A stretch of DNA of 64,000 bases from Marine Group I thaumarchaeote (GTDB lineage: Archaea; Thermoproteota; Nitrososphaeria; Nitrososphaerales; Nitrosopumilaceae), in contig JACASW010000001.1 in assembly GCA_013390785.1 (NCBI GenBank), positions 88,541-152,540 of the forward strand, in the 5' to 3' direction. The notes under the pieces were generated by a model, which saw only the letters and a list, made by a program, of their open reading frames with translations, was not told where the DNA came from and did no database searches. Position 1 is the stretch's first letter; each line of letters opens with the position of its first letter. The translations under genes and the position numbers were made by a program. Shown here piece after piece: positions 34,434-43,461 of this stretch.

Positions 34434-35579
34434 TTGTCCGAAGGCACTGGAGTAACTAAACCACACGGTGGAAATCTCGTAAACAGATTTTCAAATATTG
34501 ATCCTTCTGGTCTATCATCAATATCAATCAGTGTTGATCTAGCAAACGATGTTGAAAATATTGCTGATGGAATATTCAGTCCATTGGAAGGTTTCTTATC
34601 TCAACAGGACTTTGAGTCAGTCGTTTCAAAAGGAAGACTATCAAATGATATACCATGGACAATTCCGATCGTATTAGATGTTGACGAGTCAACTGCCTCA
34701 AAAATAAAAGACTCTGGTAATGTTTTATTAAAAAACCCTGATGGATTAGGCGTTGCAGTATTAAATGTAGAAGAAGTTTTCACTTTTGATAAAGAGAAAA
34801 CAGTAAAAGGTATTTACGGTACAGATGACAATTCGCATCCTGGTGTTGCCAAAACAACTGCAATGAATGATTTTCTTGTGAGCGGTAAAATAGATTACAT
34901 TAAGAGACCAGAAAATACAGAGATTAGAAAATTCAGAATGACACCACTAGAGACGAGAGAGTCATTCTCAAAAGCAGGGTGGAAAAAAATTGTTGCATTC
35001 CAGACAAGAAATCCACCGCATGTTGCTCATGAGATTCTCCAAAAGACATCTATAACTACGCGAGATGGAGTTTTCGTTAATCCGCTTATTGGAAAGAAAA
35101 AATCGGGTGATTTTAAAGACGAAGTTATTGTAAAATCATACGTATCTATGATTGAAAACTATTATCCTGAGAATAGATGCAAATTAGGAACTCTTCATAC
35201 AGAAATGAGATATGCTGGACCCAAAGAAGCAATTCATCATGCTATAATGAGGCAAAATTATGGTTGTACACATATCATCATTGGACGTGACCATGCAGGC
35301 GTTGGAAAGTTCTATGATCCTTTTGCAGCCCAGAAGATATTTGATGATTATCAGGATCTTGAGATTGCACCTATATCCTTCCCTGCATTCTTTTACTGCA
35401 AAAAATGTCTTACATTTACTAATCCAAAGGTATGTCCTCACGATGAGGAATCAAGAGAACAAATTAGTGGTACTAATCTACGTTCGTTAATTCAGGAAGG
35501 AAACGCACCATCAGAATTTATTCTACGACCAGAGGTTGCAAAAGTCATCTTGAGTTATGACAAACCATTTGTAGATTAG
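34434..35579 (+). CDS. sat: Sulfate adenylyltransferase (ATP sulfurylase)
   Basis: Activates sulfate to APS. The 381-aa homo-oligomeric type shows [14 protein letters not shown] (nucleotide motif), [14 protein letters not shown] and a zinc-like [15 protein letters not shown] near residue 320, then [12 protein letters not shown]. The start is a TTG 5 nt after the cysH stop, so the two form an operon: sulfate to APS to sulfite. Sulfite reductase is not in the window. Confidence 0.95.
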   Translation: MSEGTGVTKPHGGNLVNRFSNIDPSGLSSISISVDLANDVENIADGIFSPLEGFLSQQDFESVVSKGRLSNDIPWTIPIVLDVDESTASKIKDSGNVLLKNPDGLGVAVLNVEEVFTFDKEKTVKGIYGTDDNSHPGVAKTTAMNDFLVSGKIDYIKRPENTEIRKFRMTPLETRESFSKAGWKKIVAFQTRNPPHVAHEILQKTSITTRDGVFVNPLIGKKKSGDFKDEVIVKSYVSMIENYYPENRCKLGTLHTEMRYAGPKEAIHHAIMRQNYGCTHIIIGRDHAGVGKFYDPFAAQKIFDDYQDLEIAPISFPAFFYCKKCLTFTNPKVCPHDEESREQISGTNLRSLIQEGNAPSEFILRPEVAKVILSYDKPFVD

Positions 35580-35610
35580 ATTTTTATCCGTGCCGAAAAT
35601 TTGCTAAAAT

Positions 35611-36297
35611 ATGAAGTATTTACTTGTTATTTTTCTAACCTTTGCAATAGTTCCAGCATTTGGTCAAGAACCTATGATTGGGGATTACCTTGATTCAACC
35701 AATCCATCGTTAATGATCCAACAAACAGAAATTCCATATTCTGAATTCAATAGGGTTAAGGGCGATGCGGTGATAGTAGATTTTGAAAGAATACACGCAG
35801 GTAGTTGGCAGGCAGAATTTCACAACGATTTGTTGTATGGAAACCCAGATGGAGATGCAGCAATACGCATTTACGATTTAGATATCCCTGAAAAATTTTT
35901 TGAGATCGGAATGGGAAGCCATCCCAGATATTCATATTGGATAGCTGCAGCTGTTCCAGAAACAGGCTACGTTCTTCTTTATTCAGCTTATGAAAATGGT
36001 TGGGTTTCAGGAAAACCTACAAAGATTACATATTCTGAACAAGCTGGGCTAACTGTTGATAATGGTTTGAGAACTGTTTTATCAAATCTTGACATTTCAC
36101 CATTTACAATAAAATCATATTCTGTTCACGGAATGAAAGGTTCTACTGATCCACCGGCAGTAACACATGGCGTCTTTACTGTAAAAATTATTTCAGCTGA
36201 CTATGGCGAAAACCCACTTTCATTATTTCCATTTATTGTAACTGGGATTTTTGGGGTAGTGGTTGCCGTATTGATTTTTTCTAAGAAGCGTTCTTAG
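35611..36297 (+). CDS. Membrane-anchored extracellular protein, 228 aa
   Basis: Not recognised. A signal peptide (LLVIFLTFAIVPAFG) is followed by a ~180-residue beta-rich extracellular domain and a C-terminal helix (~205-223, FIVTGIFGVVVAVLIFSKK), i.e. a type I membrane protein. It lies 32 nt after sat on the same strand. Its last 17 nt overlap the convergent nth gene. Confidence 0.68.
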   Translation: MKYLLVIFLTFAIVPAFGQEPMIGDYLDSTNPSLMIQQTEIPYSEFNRVKGDAVIVDFERIHAGSWQAEFHNDLLYGNPDGDAAIRIYDLDIPEKFFEIGMGSHPRYSYWIAAAVPETGYVLLYSAYENGWVSGKPTKITYSEQAGLTVDNGLRTVLSNLDISPFTIKSYSVHGMKGSTDPPAVTHGVFTVKIISADYGENPLSLFPFIVTGIFGVVVAVLIFSKKRS

Positions 36298-36934
36298 TTT
36301 TAAAATAATTACAATTCTTCCTAATTTTACATACATTACACATTGGTGAAATTGGTTTGCAGATGTTCTGACCATACATAACAAAAGTGTTGTTTATGGG
36401 CAGCCAATATTTTTTTGGAACTTTTTTTCTCAATTCCATCTCTGTTTCTTCGGGTGTTTTTGTGTCTACCAAACCAAGTCTGTTAGATATTCGATGAACG
36501 TGAGTATCAACTGGTATTGCTGGTTCTTCAAACGCATATACAAGAACACAGTTTGCTGTCTTTCTGCCAACTCCAGGAATCTCAACTAACTTGTCTATGT
36601 CTGCAGGAACCTTTCCATGATATTTTGTGAGAATAATATTTGCAACCTCTATTATTCGTCTTGATTTTACATGGTAGAATCCAACTGATTTTATTATCTT
36701 CTCAACATCTTTTACCTTGGCTTTAGCTAGTTTCTGTGGTGTGTTATACACCTTGAATAGTCCTGTTACCGCCTTGGTAGTATTCTCATCCTTAGTCCTA
36801 GCGGAAAGCACCGTTCCAATCAGTATTTTGAAAGGATTGGCAGTTTCAGCCTTTTGCAATCCCTCCAATGCTGTATATCTGGGTGGCTTGACAGCCATCA
36901 TTGTCTTTTGCATGCCATCAAGGATTCTCTTCAT
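36281..36934 (-). CDS. nth: Endonuclease III (DNA glycosylase/AP lyase)
   Basis: Base excision repair enzyme for oxidised pyrimidines. The 217-aa protein has the helix-hairpin-helix LVEIPGVGRKTANCVLVYAF with the catalytic Lys, the catalytic Asp in PVDTHVHRISNRLGL, and the C-terminal [4Fe-4S] loop (CKPISPMCNVCKIRKNC). It overlaps the convergent upstream gene by 17 nt. Confidence 0.96.
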   Translation of the reverse strand: MKRILDGMQKTMMAVKPPRYTALEGLQKAETANPFKILIGTVLSARTKDENTTKAVTGLFKVYNTPQKLAKAKVKDVEKIIKSVGFYHVKSRRIIEVANIILTKYHGKVPADIDKLVEIPGVGRKTANCVLVYAFEEPAIPVDTHVHRISNRLGLVDTKTPEETEMELRKKVPKKYWLPINNTFVMYGQNICKPISPMCNVCKIRKNCNYFKTKNAS

Positions 36935-36999
36935 TTACATAGAGTGTCGCATGATTTTTTGTTATAAGTTTAATTTTCAGCAAAATAAAATGAAAAGCA

Positions 37000-37758
37000 T
37001 TGCTAACTAAGATTGAACAAGTAGAGATGCTAATTGCGCTTGGCAGGGGAGACAAGTATAGGCTTCAGCACATAAGAGAAAGTCTTGAAACAGGCAAAGA
37101 ACTTTTCATATCTGATAAGGATTTTCTGCAAGATTTGGTTAAGACTTACCTGAAAGATAGAATTTATCAAGCAAAAATTGTGTCCACTTCAGAGAAGCAG
37201 AAGCATGAACCTACTCCAGAACCTGAGACAAAGCTAAGAAAGCATGGATATCAAGAAAATGCAGGATTTGCCTTTGCTGATAGCGGCGATACTTTTGAAA
37301 TCCCAATCACAAAATCATTGGAAGGATTTACCTTTACTGATGATGGTGACATAGGTGAGACCTCAACTAGGAAAGCTGCACAGAAAAAACCACACTTAAA
37401 GAAGAAATCTAGGAAGCAAGAGCGGGAAGAATATGAAAAAAAATATCTTATTGAATCAGAAACGAATGTCACTTGGGAAGCCTACGACGTTAAGGCAAAA
37501 AAGAAGGTAAAGATTCAGAACCCAAAGGCCGTAATGATGAAAAACGGCAAGTGGGCAGTCAAGGGCACATCTCCAATTACTGGCGTCAAGGTTTTCAGGA
37601 TTGTTGGAAACAAAAAACCAATTATTTCATCTGAAAAAACCGTAGAAAGTCCAAAAGTAGAATCAACAGCTCCAGCTGAAAAAACAGCAGAGAGTCCGAA
37701 AGCAGAGAAAGAAGTAGTTTCACGATACTACAAGTCTCACGAACAAGATAGTTCGTAA
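37000..37758 (+). CDS. Protein with DUF5679-like domain, 252 aa
   Basis: Function unknown. The N-terminal helical ~55 residues (LTKIEQVEMLIALGRGDKYRL) are followed by a variable region with two copies of a GF(A/T)F(A/T)D(S/D)GD motif (~88-115). Next come a basic KKKSRKQEREEYEKK stretch and a domain at ~150-205 (YDVKAKKKVKIQNPKAVMMKNGKWAVKG) that resembles DUF5679 without its zinc cysteines. The tail is Pro/Glu/Lys-rich with repeated AEKTAESPK-type units. The start is a TTG. It precedes the AcnX genes by 33 nt. Confidence 0.6.
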   Translation: MLTKIEQVEMLIALGRGDKYRLQHIRESLETGKELFISDKDFLQDLVKTYLKDRIYQAKIVSTSEKQKHEPTPEPETKLRKHGYQENAGFAFADSGDTFEIPITKSLEGFTFTDDGDIGETSTRKAAQKKPHLKKKSRKQEREEYEKKYLIESETNVTWEAYDVKAKKKVKIQNPKAVMMKNGKWAVKGTSPITGVKVFRIVGNKKPIISSEKTVESPKVESTAPAEKTAESPKAEKEVVSRYYKSHEQDSS

Positions 37759-37791
37759 TCACTATTATAGAGAAAAGCCAAATTACAATTA

Positions 37792-38946
37792 TTGGAATTA
37801 ACAAAGGATGAAGAGAAATCACTAAACGGAGAACATGGCGAAGCGCTACAAACAGCATATAGAATATTATCAGCAACTGGCGAAGCAACAGACGCTGAAA
37901 AACTTGTACCTATTCATTGGGCGCATGTCTCTGGCGTAAACTACAACACAATTGGAGATGCGGGAGAAGAATTTTTAGCAACAATAAGCAAGAATGCAAA
38001 ATTCAAGGTAAGGACTACAGTAAACCCGATGGGCTATGACAAGGACAGCGTAGAAAAGTTTGGTCTTGATGAAAATTTTATACAAAAGCAAGAAAGTATC
38101 AGAGAATCATACAAGAAGATGGGAGTAACTCCGTCATTTTCCTGCATTCCTTATGAGATCTATGACATGCCACAGGAAGCTACACAAGTTGCCTTTGCGG
38201 AAACCAACGCAGCAATTTATGCAAACTCGGTTGGAAAGCTAAAGACAAACAAGGAAAGCGCATTTTCTGCTCTGGCAAGCGCAATTACGGGTAAAAGCCC
38301 ATACTCTGATCTACGAAAGGACGATTCCCCAACCATGTCAATTTCAATGAAGATTTCAGATCCAAACGAGCTGACCTTCGGACTATTGGGATATTTTGCT
38401 GGAAAGGTGGCGGACAAATCCGTCGCAATTTCCGGCGTAAAGAATTTGGATAAAAGATGTAACAAGTCATTGTGTGCCAGCATGGGTACATCTGGAACAT
38501 GCGGCAAGTTTGTTTTGGATGATAACAGCAACGCATCCGAAAAGGTGGATTTTGATGAAAAGGAAATGCAGAAAGTTTACGATGAGCTAAATACCACAGA
38601 GTCGGGAGACCTGATTACACTTGGAAGTCCACAGCTTGGGCTGGAGGAGATGAATGACTTAGCTTCAATGCTCAAGGGAAGGGCATTCAAGAAAAGGTGT
38701 CTAATATTTTGTCCCAGAACAATTCAGGAACAAGCAAGACATATGGGATACGCAGGTCAGCTTGAAAGTGCTGGATGTGAGTTAATGTCTGACTGTTGCA
38801 CATGTCTGACTCCATTGGTTACCAAAAAGGATGCAGATAGCGTTACCACAAACAGCATCAAGGGAGCATATTATCTGAAAAACTCAAACGGTTTGGATGT
38901 AAACCTAAAGCCATTGTCAGAAATAGTGAGGGATGAGACAAGTTGA
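37792..38946 (+). CDS. Phosphomevalonate dehydratase large subunit (AcnX, DUF521)
   Basis: Aconitase-X family catalytic subunit. In archaea this complex dehydrates (R)-5-phosphomevalonate to trans-anhydromevalonate 5-phosphate, a step of the modified mevalonate pathway that feeds isoprenoid lipids. The 384-aa protein has family blocks VPIHWAHVSGVNYNTIGDAG, TVNPMGYD, SCIPYEIYDMP and, near the end, DCCTCLTPL and cysteines for an Fe-S cluster. The start is an unusual codon (TTG-type) as the frame has no suitable ATG. The stop overlaps the small-subunit gene by 4 nt. Confidence 0.92.
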   Translation: MELTKDEEKSLNGEHGEALQTAYRILSATGEATDAEKLVPIHWAHVSGVNYNTIGDAGEEFLATISKNAKFKVRTTVNPMGYDKDSVEKFGLDENFIQKQESIRESYKKMGVTPSFSCIPYEIYDMPQEATQVAFAETNAAIYANSVGKLKTNKESAFSALASAITGKSPYSDLRKDDSPTMSISMKISDPNELTFGLLGYFAGKVADKSVAISGVKNLDKRCNKSLCASMGTSGTCGKFVLDDNSNASEKVDFDEKEMQKVYDELNTTESGDLITLGSPQLGLEEMNDLASMLKGRAFKKRCLIFCPRTIQEQARHMGYAGQLESAGCELMSDCCTCLTPLVTKKDADSVTTNSIKGAYYLKNSNGLDVNLKPLSEIVRDETS

Positions 38947-39305
38947 CTCTAAAAACTATTGTAAAAGGAAAAGTTACTGGCAAGGTTCTCAAGTCTAGCC
39001 AACCAATCAACTTTCTGGGTTCTGTTGATAAAAAAACAGGTGAAATTACTGATAAGAAACATGCACTGTTTGGAAAAAAAATTGCAGACTCTATCTTAGT
39101 TTTTCCAAATGGAATAGGCAGCAGCGTTGGCGCATACACAATCTATTCGTTAAAATCAAATAATTCTGCCCCTGCTGCAATGGCTTGCCAAAAAGCTGAC
39201 CTTACAGTTGCGTCTGGGTGTGCACTTGCAAACATTCCTTTGTTTATTTTGTCACCTGACGAATATGACAGCATGAAGGACGGGGATGAGATATCGCTTG
39301 GCTAA
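38943..39305 (+). CDS. Phosphomevalonate dehydratase small subunit (AcnX, DUF126)
   Basis: A 120-aa swivelling-domain subunit that pairs with the DUF521 protein encoded just upstream (4-nt overlap). The conserved blocks GKVLKSSQPINFLGSVDKKTG and FPNGIGSSVGAYTIYSLK include the substrate-binding GSSVG loop. The two-gene arrangement is standard for archaeal AcnX. Confidence 0.93.
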   Translation: MTLKTIVKGKVTGKVLKSSQPINFLGSVDKKTGEITDKKHALFGKKIADSILVFPNGIGSSVGAYTIYSLKSNNSAPAAMACQKADLTVASGCALANIPLFILSPDEYDSMKDGDEISLG

Positions 39306-39375
39306 GAGTGTCAGGAAGAAAAAAAGATACAAAGATCCTTACAAAAAAAGATACCGAGAAAATTTAGGTACCTGA
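39298..39375 (+). CDS. Possible 25-residue basic peptide
   Basis: A TTG-initiated frame reads MAKSVRKKKRYKDPYKKRYRE, then NLGT and stop. It overlaps the last codons of the DUF126 gene by 8 nt and the end of the convergent rqcH gene by 12 nt. The composition (about half Lys/Arg with regular KRYKDPYKKRYR) resembles a ribosome- or RNA-associated peptide and is not random AT-rich translation. It is too short to be certain. Confidence 0.3.
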   Translation: MAKSVRKKKRYKDPYKKRYRENLGT

Positions 39376-41262
39376 ACCAGATTCTGTTATGTTACATGCG
39401 CCTGCAGGCAAAACTCGTACAAAATCATCAATACTAAATGGTTTTGCAATCTCCTCATTGCTTGACAAAAATTCGTAACGAATTCTTTTTGCAACATCAG
39501 GCATATCTTGTCCTGTAGGTTCTATCATGGCATAGCAAACTGCTGTATCTTTCATGCTTGGTGGACCACAAGTAAGCAAATAACTTTCTTCATGTTTGAT
39601 TATAGCAACACACATCTTCAAACTTGATATTTTTACAAAGTTGCGCTGTCCTTCAATCATAAAAGAGCCCTTGGCCATAGACTGTCCGCTGGGAGCACCT
39701 TTTTTGACTTGGTCTGGGTTAACCCAGTAAGCGCTTGAACCATAGAACGCTTCCTTCCATACCTTGCTAAAGCATACTGTAGCATGAGCAACTTCAGTAA
39801 GGCTTGCAGGCGTGGATGTAACATTATCCTTTAACAGAAAAAATGGTGAACCGGAAATTTCAGCATGGAAAACTTTGTCATTTTTCTGAAGATGTTTTCT
39901 TATAATAGCAGAGTTTGACGAAGAGTCACGTCCTCCTATTGCTAAGACACCATCTGTTGTGTAAAACCATCTATATCGCTCAAACCAGTTTTTCTTTCTA
40001 ACCTGTGTAACGGTAATTTCCTTTGTATTCTCACCTTTCTTTACCACTTTTTGAAGCTCCTTCTCAGTCTTTTCTATTAATTTTTCAATGGAACCTATAG
40101 CAGCTTTTTGTTTTTTTGATTCGTTGAATAACGCAGAGGCAGTTGTGGGAAGAGATGAGTTCAAATCCATTTTGATTTTTTCATCTTCAACTTTGAGATA
40201 TGTTATTCCTTTTTCTTTTACAATCTCAGAGTTGTTAATTTTTAACAAGGTAGTAATTTTAGGATCATCCATTGACGAAATTCCTTGAGAGACGCCTTCA
40301 AAGAGTGAGTTTGCTACTGTAGCAATTTTTTCTGATTTTTCAGTTACTATCTTAATTGCCTTTGTTTGTTCATCAAGTCTTGTTTCCAACTCTGAAATTT
40401 TTTTGGCAAACGGGGAACTCTGAATTGTTTTTCCCTTGGTAACAATACTTTCGGTGAAAACTGTATCCAATCCATCCATAAAACTAGCAATTTTTTCATG
40501 GTTTTCTCCAGCTAAGGAAATTGGATTAACATTGGTCTCATCGTTCCGAACAATTTCAGGATCATGCTTACCATTTACAACATTATTAACAATCTGAGTA
40601 GCGGAATCAAATAATCGCTTTACCTCCTCACTAGATACATCTTCTCCTTTCTTTTTTGATTCAACTTTTGCTAATCTCGTTATCTCCTCGATATATTTTC
40701 TGGGCAATCCCAGAGTTTTTCCTATCCATTTTGCTACGCCGATTGATGTAGAGTGAATGGGTTCAAAATCTTTCTCGGTCATATTCAAAATATCCAAGTT
40801 ATCTAGCGGAGGTTGAACATATTGTGAACCAACACGTAGTTGTCTATGTCTGACGTTAATTGAATGTGACAAAGCTAGAATCTTCATTTCATTGTTACAA
40901 ATTATGATATTTCCATCACCAAACAACTCTACAACAATTACAAATTCCTTTTCAAAATAGGAAAGTGTCAAGTATACAATTCTTTCAGTACCTATCTGCT
41001 TTACCTCCTTGAGTTTGAACCGGAGCAGATTATTTCGAAGATGCTTTAACAGTTTGTTTGGTTCAATTGGATCTATCTTCACTTTTGTTATCCAAATTCC
41101 AAAAGTGGATAGCATAAGTAAAACATCAGATTTTTCCGGGTGATGAAATTTAAAAAGCAGGCTATCTTTTGTAATTCCGTAGATATTACTAACATAGTAA
41201 CCATCGATTTTTTTGTTAATGTCATTAACAAGATATCTTAATTCAATTCCAGCTAGTGTCAT
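39364..41262 (-). CDS. rqcH: RqcH/NEMF-family ribosome quality control protein (NFACT)
   Basis: A 632-aa NFACT protein that binds peptidyl-tRNA-obstructed large ribosomal subunits and in bacteria and eukaryotes adds Ala or CAT tails. Visible parts are an NFACT-N domain (1-~180, LAGIELRYLVNDINKKIDGYYV), a HhH and coiled-coil middle (~270-400), and the NFACT-R/DUF814 domain (~425-545, KNWFERYRWFYTTDGVLAIGGRDSSSN). The start ATG at 41262 gives the family start MTLAGIELRYLV. Upstream is a 150-bp intergenic region with only AT-rich promoter-like sequence. Confidence 0.94.
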   Translation of the reverse strand: MTLAGIELRYLVNDINKKIDGYYVSNIYGITKDSLLFKFHHPEKSDVLLMLSTFGIWITKVKIDPIEPNKLLKHLRNNLLRFKLKEVKQIGTERIVYLTLSYFEKEFVIVVELFGDGNIIICNNEMKILALSHSINVRHRQLRVGSQYVQPPLDNLDILNMTEKDFEPIHSTSIGVAKWIGKTLGLPRKYIEEITRLAKVESKKKGEDVSSEEVKRLFDSATQIVNNVVNGKHDPEIVRNDETNVNPISLAGENHEKIASFMDGLDTVFTESIVTKGKTIQSSPFAKKISELETRLDEQTKAIKIVTEKSEKIATVANSLFEGVSQGISSMDDPKITTLLKINNSEIVKEKGITYLKVEDEKIKMDLNSSLPTTASALFNESKKQKAAIGSIEKLIEKTEKELQKVVKKGENTKEITVTQVRKKNWFERYRWFYTTDGVLAIGGRDSSSNSAIIRKHLQKNDKVFHAEISGSPFFLLKDNVTSTPASLTEVAHATVCFSKVWKEAFYGSSAYWVNPDQVKKGAPSGQSMAKGSFMIEGQRNFVKISSLKMCVAIIKHEESYLLTCGPPSMKDTAVCYAMIEPTGQDMPDVAKRIRYEFLSSNEEIAKPFSIDDFVRVLPAGACNITESGSGT

Positions 41263-41414
41263 AATATGAGTTAGGAGTATCTGATTATACTCTTATCGAT
41301 TATTTGCATATACAGACAAAGGTTTTAAAAAAGGCATTACTGAATCAACCTAGAAAATTAAATGGGTAAAAAAGGATAAGGTTCGGTTCGAGGGATAAAA
41401 AAACTGAGGATTTT

Positions 41415-42119
41415 GTGGATCCTGACAAAGACCCTTACAGCTATCTTAAGCGATACATTTTAGAAGAAAACTACAGAGATTGGTTTGAGCGAAATTATCC
41501 TGATAATACAATTTACGGTGCAGTTGGATTAAATGAATGGGATTATAATGAAATGAAAAAGAAACTTTCTGCTAATCAAGATACTGTAGAAGATACATCA
41601 GAACCAGAATCAGAATCTAAACCAGAACCGGAACCAGAACCAGAATCTGAACCAGAACCGGAAGATGATGGAAAAGTATCAGGCAAGTGGACAGCTGAAC
41701 CACCTGGAACAAAACGCACGCAACCAGCTAAACCAGATGAAGAAGGATTTGGGAAAATAGCATCAACTGATCCAGTAGTATCTGATGAACAACAAAATAT
41801 AATCAAAAAACGTACTAACACACTATTCTGGATGCGCTTTGCCCTTGCGCTCATCGGTGGTGCCGCCGCGGAATTTCTCTTTGACGGAATAGCCGACATG
41901 GAAGAAAAGAGATGGTCATCAATAATATTCATGATTGGTCTTTTTGTTGCCACTTGTTTCGTAGCAAAAGGAATGAAGATAAACTTCCCAAAGTCAGATA
42001 GAAAGAAACTTGTAACAACAGGAATTGGTAGTTACGTCTTCTTGTACTTGTTTGCATGGATCATGGCTCATACTATGTTGAATCTTCCAAAGGAAAACTT
42101 TTCACTACCATTTACTTAG
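41415..42119 (+). CDS. Membrane protein with acidic Pro-Glu repeat, 234 aa
   Basis: Not recognised. The N-terminus (DPDKDPYSYLKRYILEENYRDWFERNYPDNTIY) looks like a small helical domain. Residues ~60-85 are an EPE/EPESEPE repeat, followed by three hydrophobic helices at ~138-155, 165-182 and 200-220. The start is a GTG with a GAGGA Shine-Dalgarno-like motif 8 nt upstream. The reading frame stays open ~13 codons further upstream with protein-like sequence but no standard start codon, so the true N-terminus is slightly uncertain. Possibly DNA- or stress-related; no evidence. Confidence 0.65.
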   Translation: MDPDKDPYSYLKRYILEENYRDWFERNYPDNTIYGAVGLNEWDYNEMKKKLSANQDTVEDTSEPESESKPEPEPEPESEPEPEDDGKVSGKWTAEPPGTKRTQPAKPDEEGFGKIASTDPVVSDEQQNIIKKRTNTLFWMRFALALIGGAAAEFLFDGIADMEEKRWSSIIFMIGLFVATCFVAKGMKINFPKSDRKKLVTTGIGSYVFLYLFAWIMAHTMLNLPKENFSLPFT

Positions 42120-42133
42120 ATTGGTTATATCAT

Positions 42134-42724
42134 ATGTGGAAGACTAAAACTCCCGGCATTCCTGACGAACTTTTTGAGCGAGATGAAAAAGTTCCGATCA
42201 CAAAGGAAGAAGTTCGAGTGGTTCAGATTAGCAAGGGCAGACTAAAGCCTGGAATGATTGTTTATGATATTGGTTGTGGCTCTGGCTCCATGTCTGTAGA
42301 AGCTGCATTACAAGTAGAAGATTCTGGTCATGTACATGCGGTGGATTATGATCCAAAAGCAGTTGAACTAACAAAAAAAAACCTTGCAAAATTTGAGATA
42401 CAAAACGTTTCTGTAGTAGGTAAGAATGCCAATGAGGCTATCTCTGAATTACCTGATGCGGATGCAATATTTGTTGGTGGAACAGGTAAAGACACAGCAA
42501 AAATTGTGGGTATGTGTCTAGACAAGCTTAAGCCAGGGGGAAGAATAGTAATAGGAATGATACAGATAGAAACAATCTTTTCTGTTCTCTCTTTTGTAGA
42601 GGAACAAGGTCTCGAATCAGTTGACATAACTCAGATTACTATTTCAAAGAGCAGAAAGACGTCTACAGGTACTATGATGCTTGCACGAAATCCAGTGACA
42701 GTATTGTCTGCCACAAAAAATTAA
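42134..42724 (+). CDS. cbiT: Precorrin-8W/cobalt-precorrin-7 C15-methyltransferase (decarboxylating) CbiT
   Basis: SAM-dependent enzyme of corrin ring synthesis that methylates C15 and decarboxylates the acetate side chain at C12. The 196-aa protein has the class I motif VYDIGCGSGSMSVEAALQ and VDYDPKAVELTKKNL. The N-terminus GIPDELFERDEKVPITKEEVR is typical of CbiT. The frame extends to 42056 inside the upstream gene; the ATG at 42134 is the real start. It is stand-alone, not fused to CbiE. First gene of the cbiT-cbiL-cbiF run. Confidence 0.95.
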   Translation: MWKTKTPGIPDELFERDEKVPITKEEVRVVQISKGRLKPGMIVYDIGCGSGSMSVEAALQVEDSGHVHAVDYDPKAVELTKKNLAKFEIQNVSVVGKNANEAISELPDADAIFVGGTGKDTAKIVGMCLDKLKPGGRIVIGMIQIETIFSVLSFVEEQGLESVDITQITISKSRKTSTGTMMLARNPVTVLSATKN

Positions 42725-42738
42725 AAAGATGATTTTTT

Positions 42739-43461
42739 ATGGCTGAATTAGTTTGTGTTGGTTGCGGACCCGGAGATCCAGAATTATTAACAGTTAAAGC
42801 TGTAAACGCCATTAATGCAGCGGATACAATCATGTGCCCTGCTTCAAATGAGGATAGACCAAGTATTGTGTTATCCATTGTTTCTGATATAATTGATAAA
42901 TCGAAAAACCAAGAAATTGTGCGACTGATATTTCCAATGACAAAGGACAGAGATGTACTTGAGGCAACTTGGAAAAAAAATGCGAAGATAATGGCCGAAA
43001 AGGTATTGTCTGGAAAAAATGTTGTTTACATTACAATAGGAGATCCATACCTGTATAGTACATGGATATACATGCACAGAGAGATTAAAGCCAATTACCC
43101 GGAAATGAAAATTAGCGTAGTTCCAGGCATAGTTTCCATATTCAGTTTTGCATCAAAAATTGGAGTTAGTGTAGCCGAAGGTGCAGAAAAGGTTTCAGTA
43201 ATTCCATCTTGTTATGATTTGAGTACTGTAAAGGAAATTGCGAGAAACTCAGAAAGCATGATTTTTCTTAAAGATGGAAGATATTTTGACCAAGTAATCC
43301 AAGTCTTAAAGGATGCAGGATTTCCAGATAATTCTATTTTTGCAATTGGGCAGGATCTTGGTACAGATCATGAAATAATTAGAAAAATGACATTGGGTGA
43401 AGTTAATGATGATACCCTCACTACCAAATATTTCTCCATTCTGGTGGTGAAACGTGCCTAA
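42739..43461 (+). CDS. cbiL: Cobalt-precorrin-2 C20-methyltransferase
   Basis: A 240-aa tetrapyrrole methylase that adds the C20 methyl group. It has VGCGPGDPELLTVKAVNAI at the N-terminus, VVYITIGDPYLYSTW as the SAM motif, and VVPGIVSIFSFASKIG. The CbiL assignment, among the methylases, rests on the SSGDPYxYSTW-like motif. It overlaps cbiF by 8 nt, so the two are translated together. Confidence 0.9.
   Translation: MAELVCVGCGPGDPELLTVKAVNAINAADTIMCPASNEDRPSIVLSIVSDIIDKSKNQEIVRLIFPMTKDRDVLEATWKKNAKIMAEKVLSGKNVVYITIGDPYLYSTWIYMHREIKANYPEMKISVVPGIVSIFSFASKIGVSVAEGAEKVSVIPSCYDLSTVKEIARNSESMIFLKDGRYFDQVIQVLKDAGFPDNSIFAIGQDLGTDHEIIRKMTLGEVNDDTLTTKYFSILVVKRA

Noticed and set aside
41576..41953. Antisense frame rich in Gly/Ser/Asp repeat opposite the Pro-Glu repeat
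   Set aside because: It is only the complement of the EPEPES-coding repeat in the forward gene.
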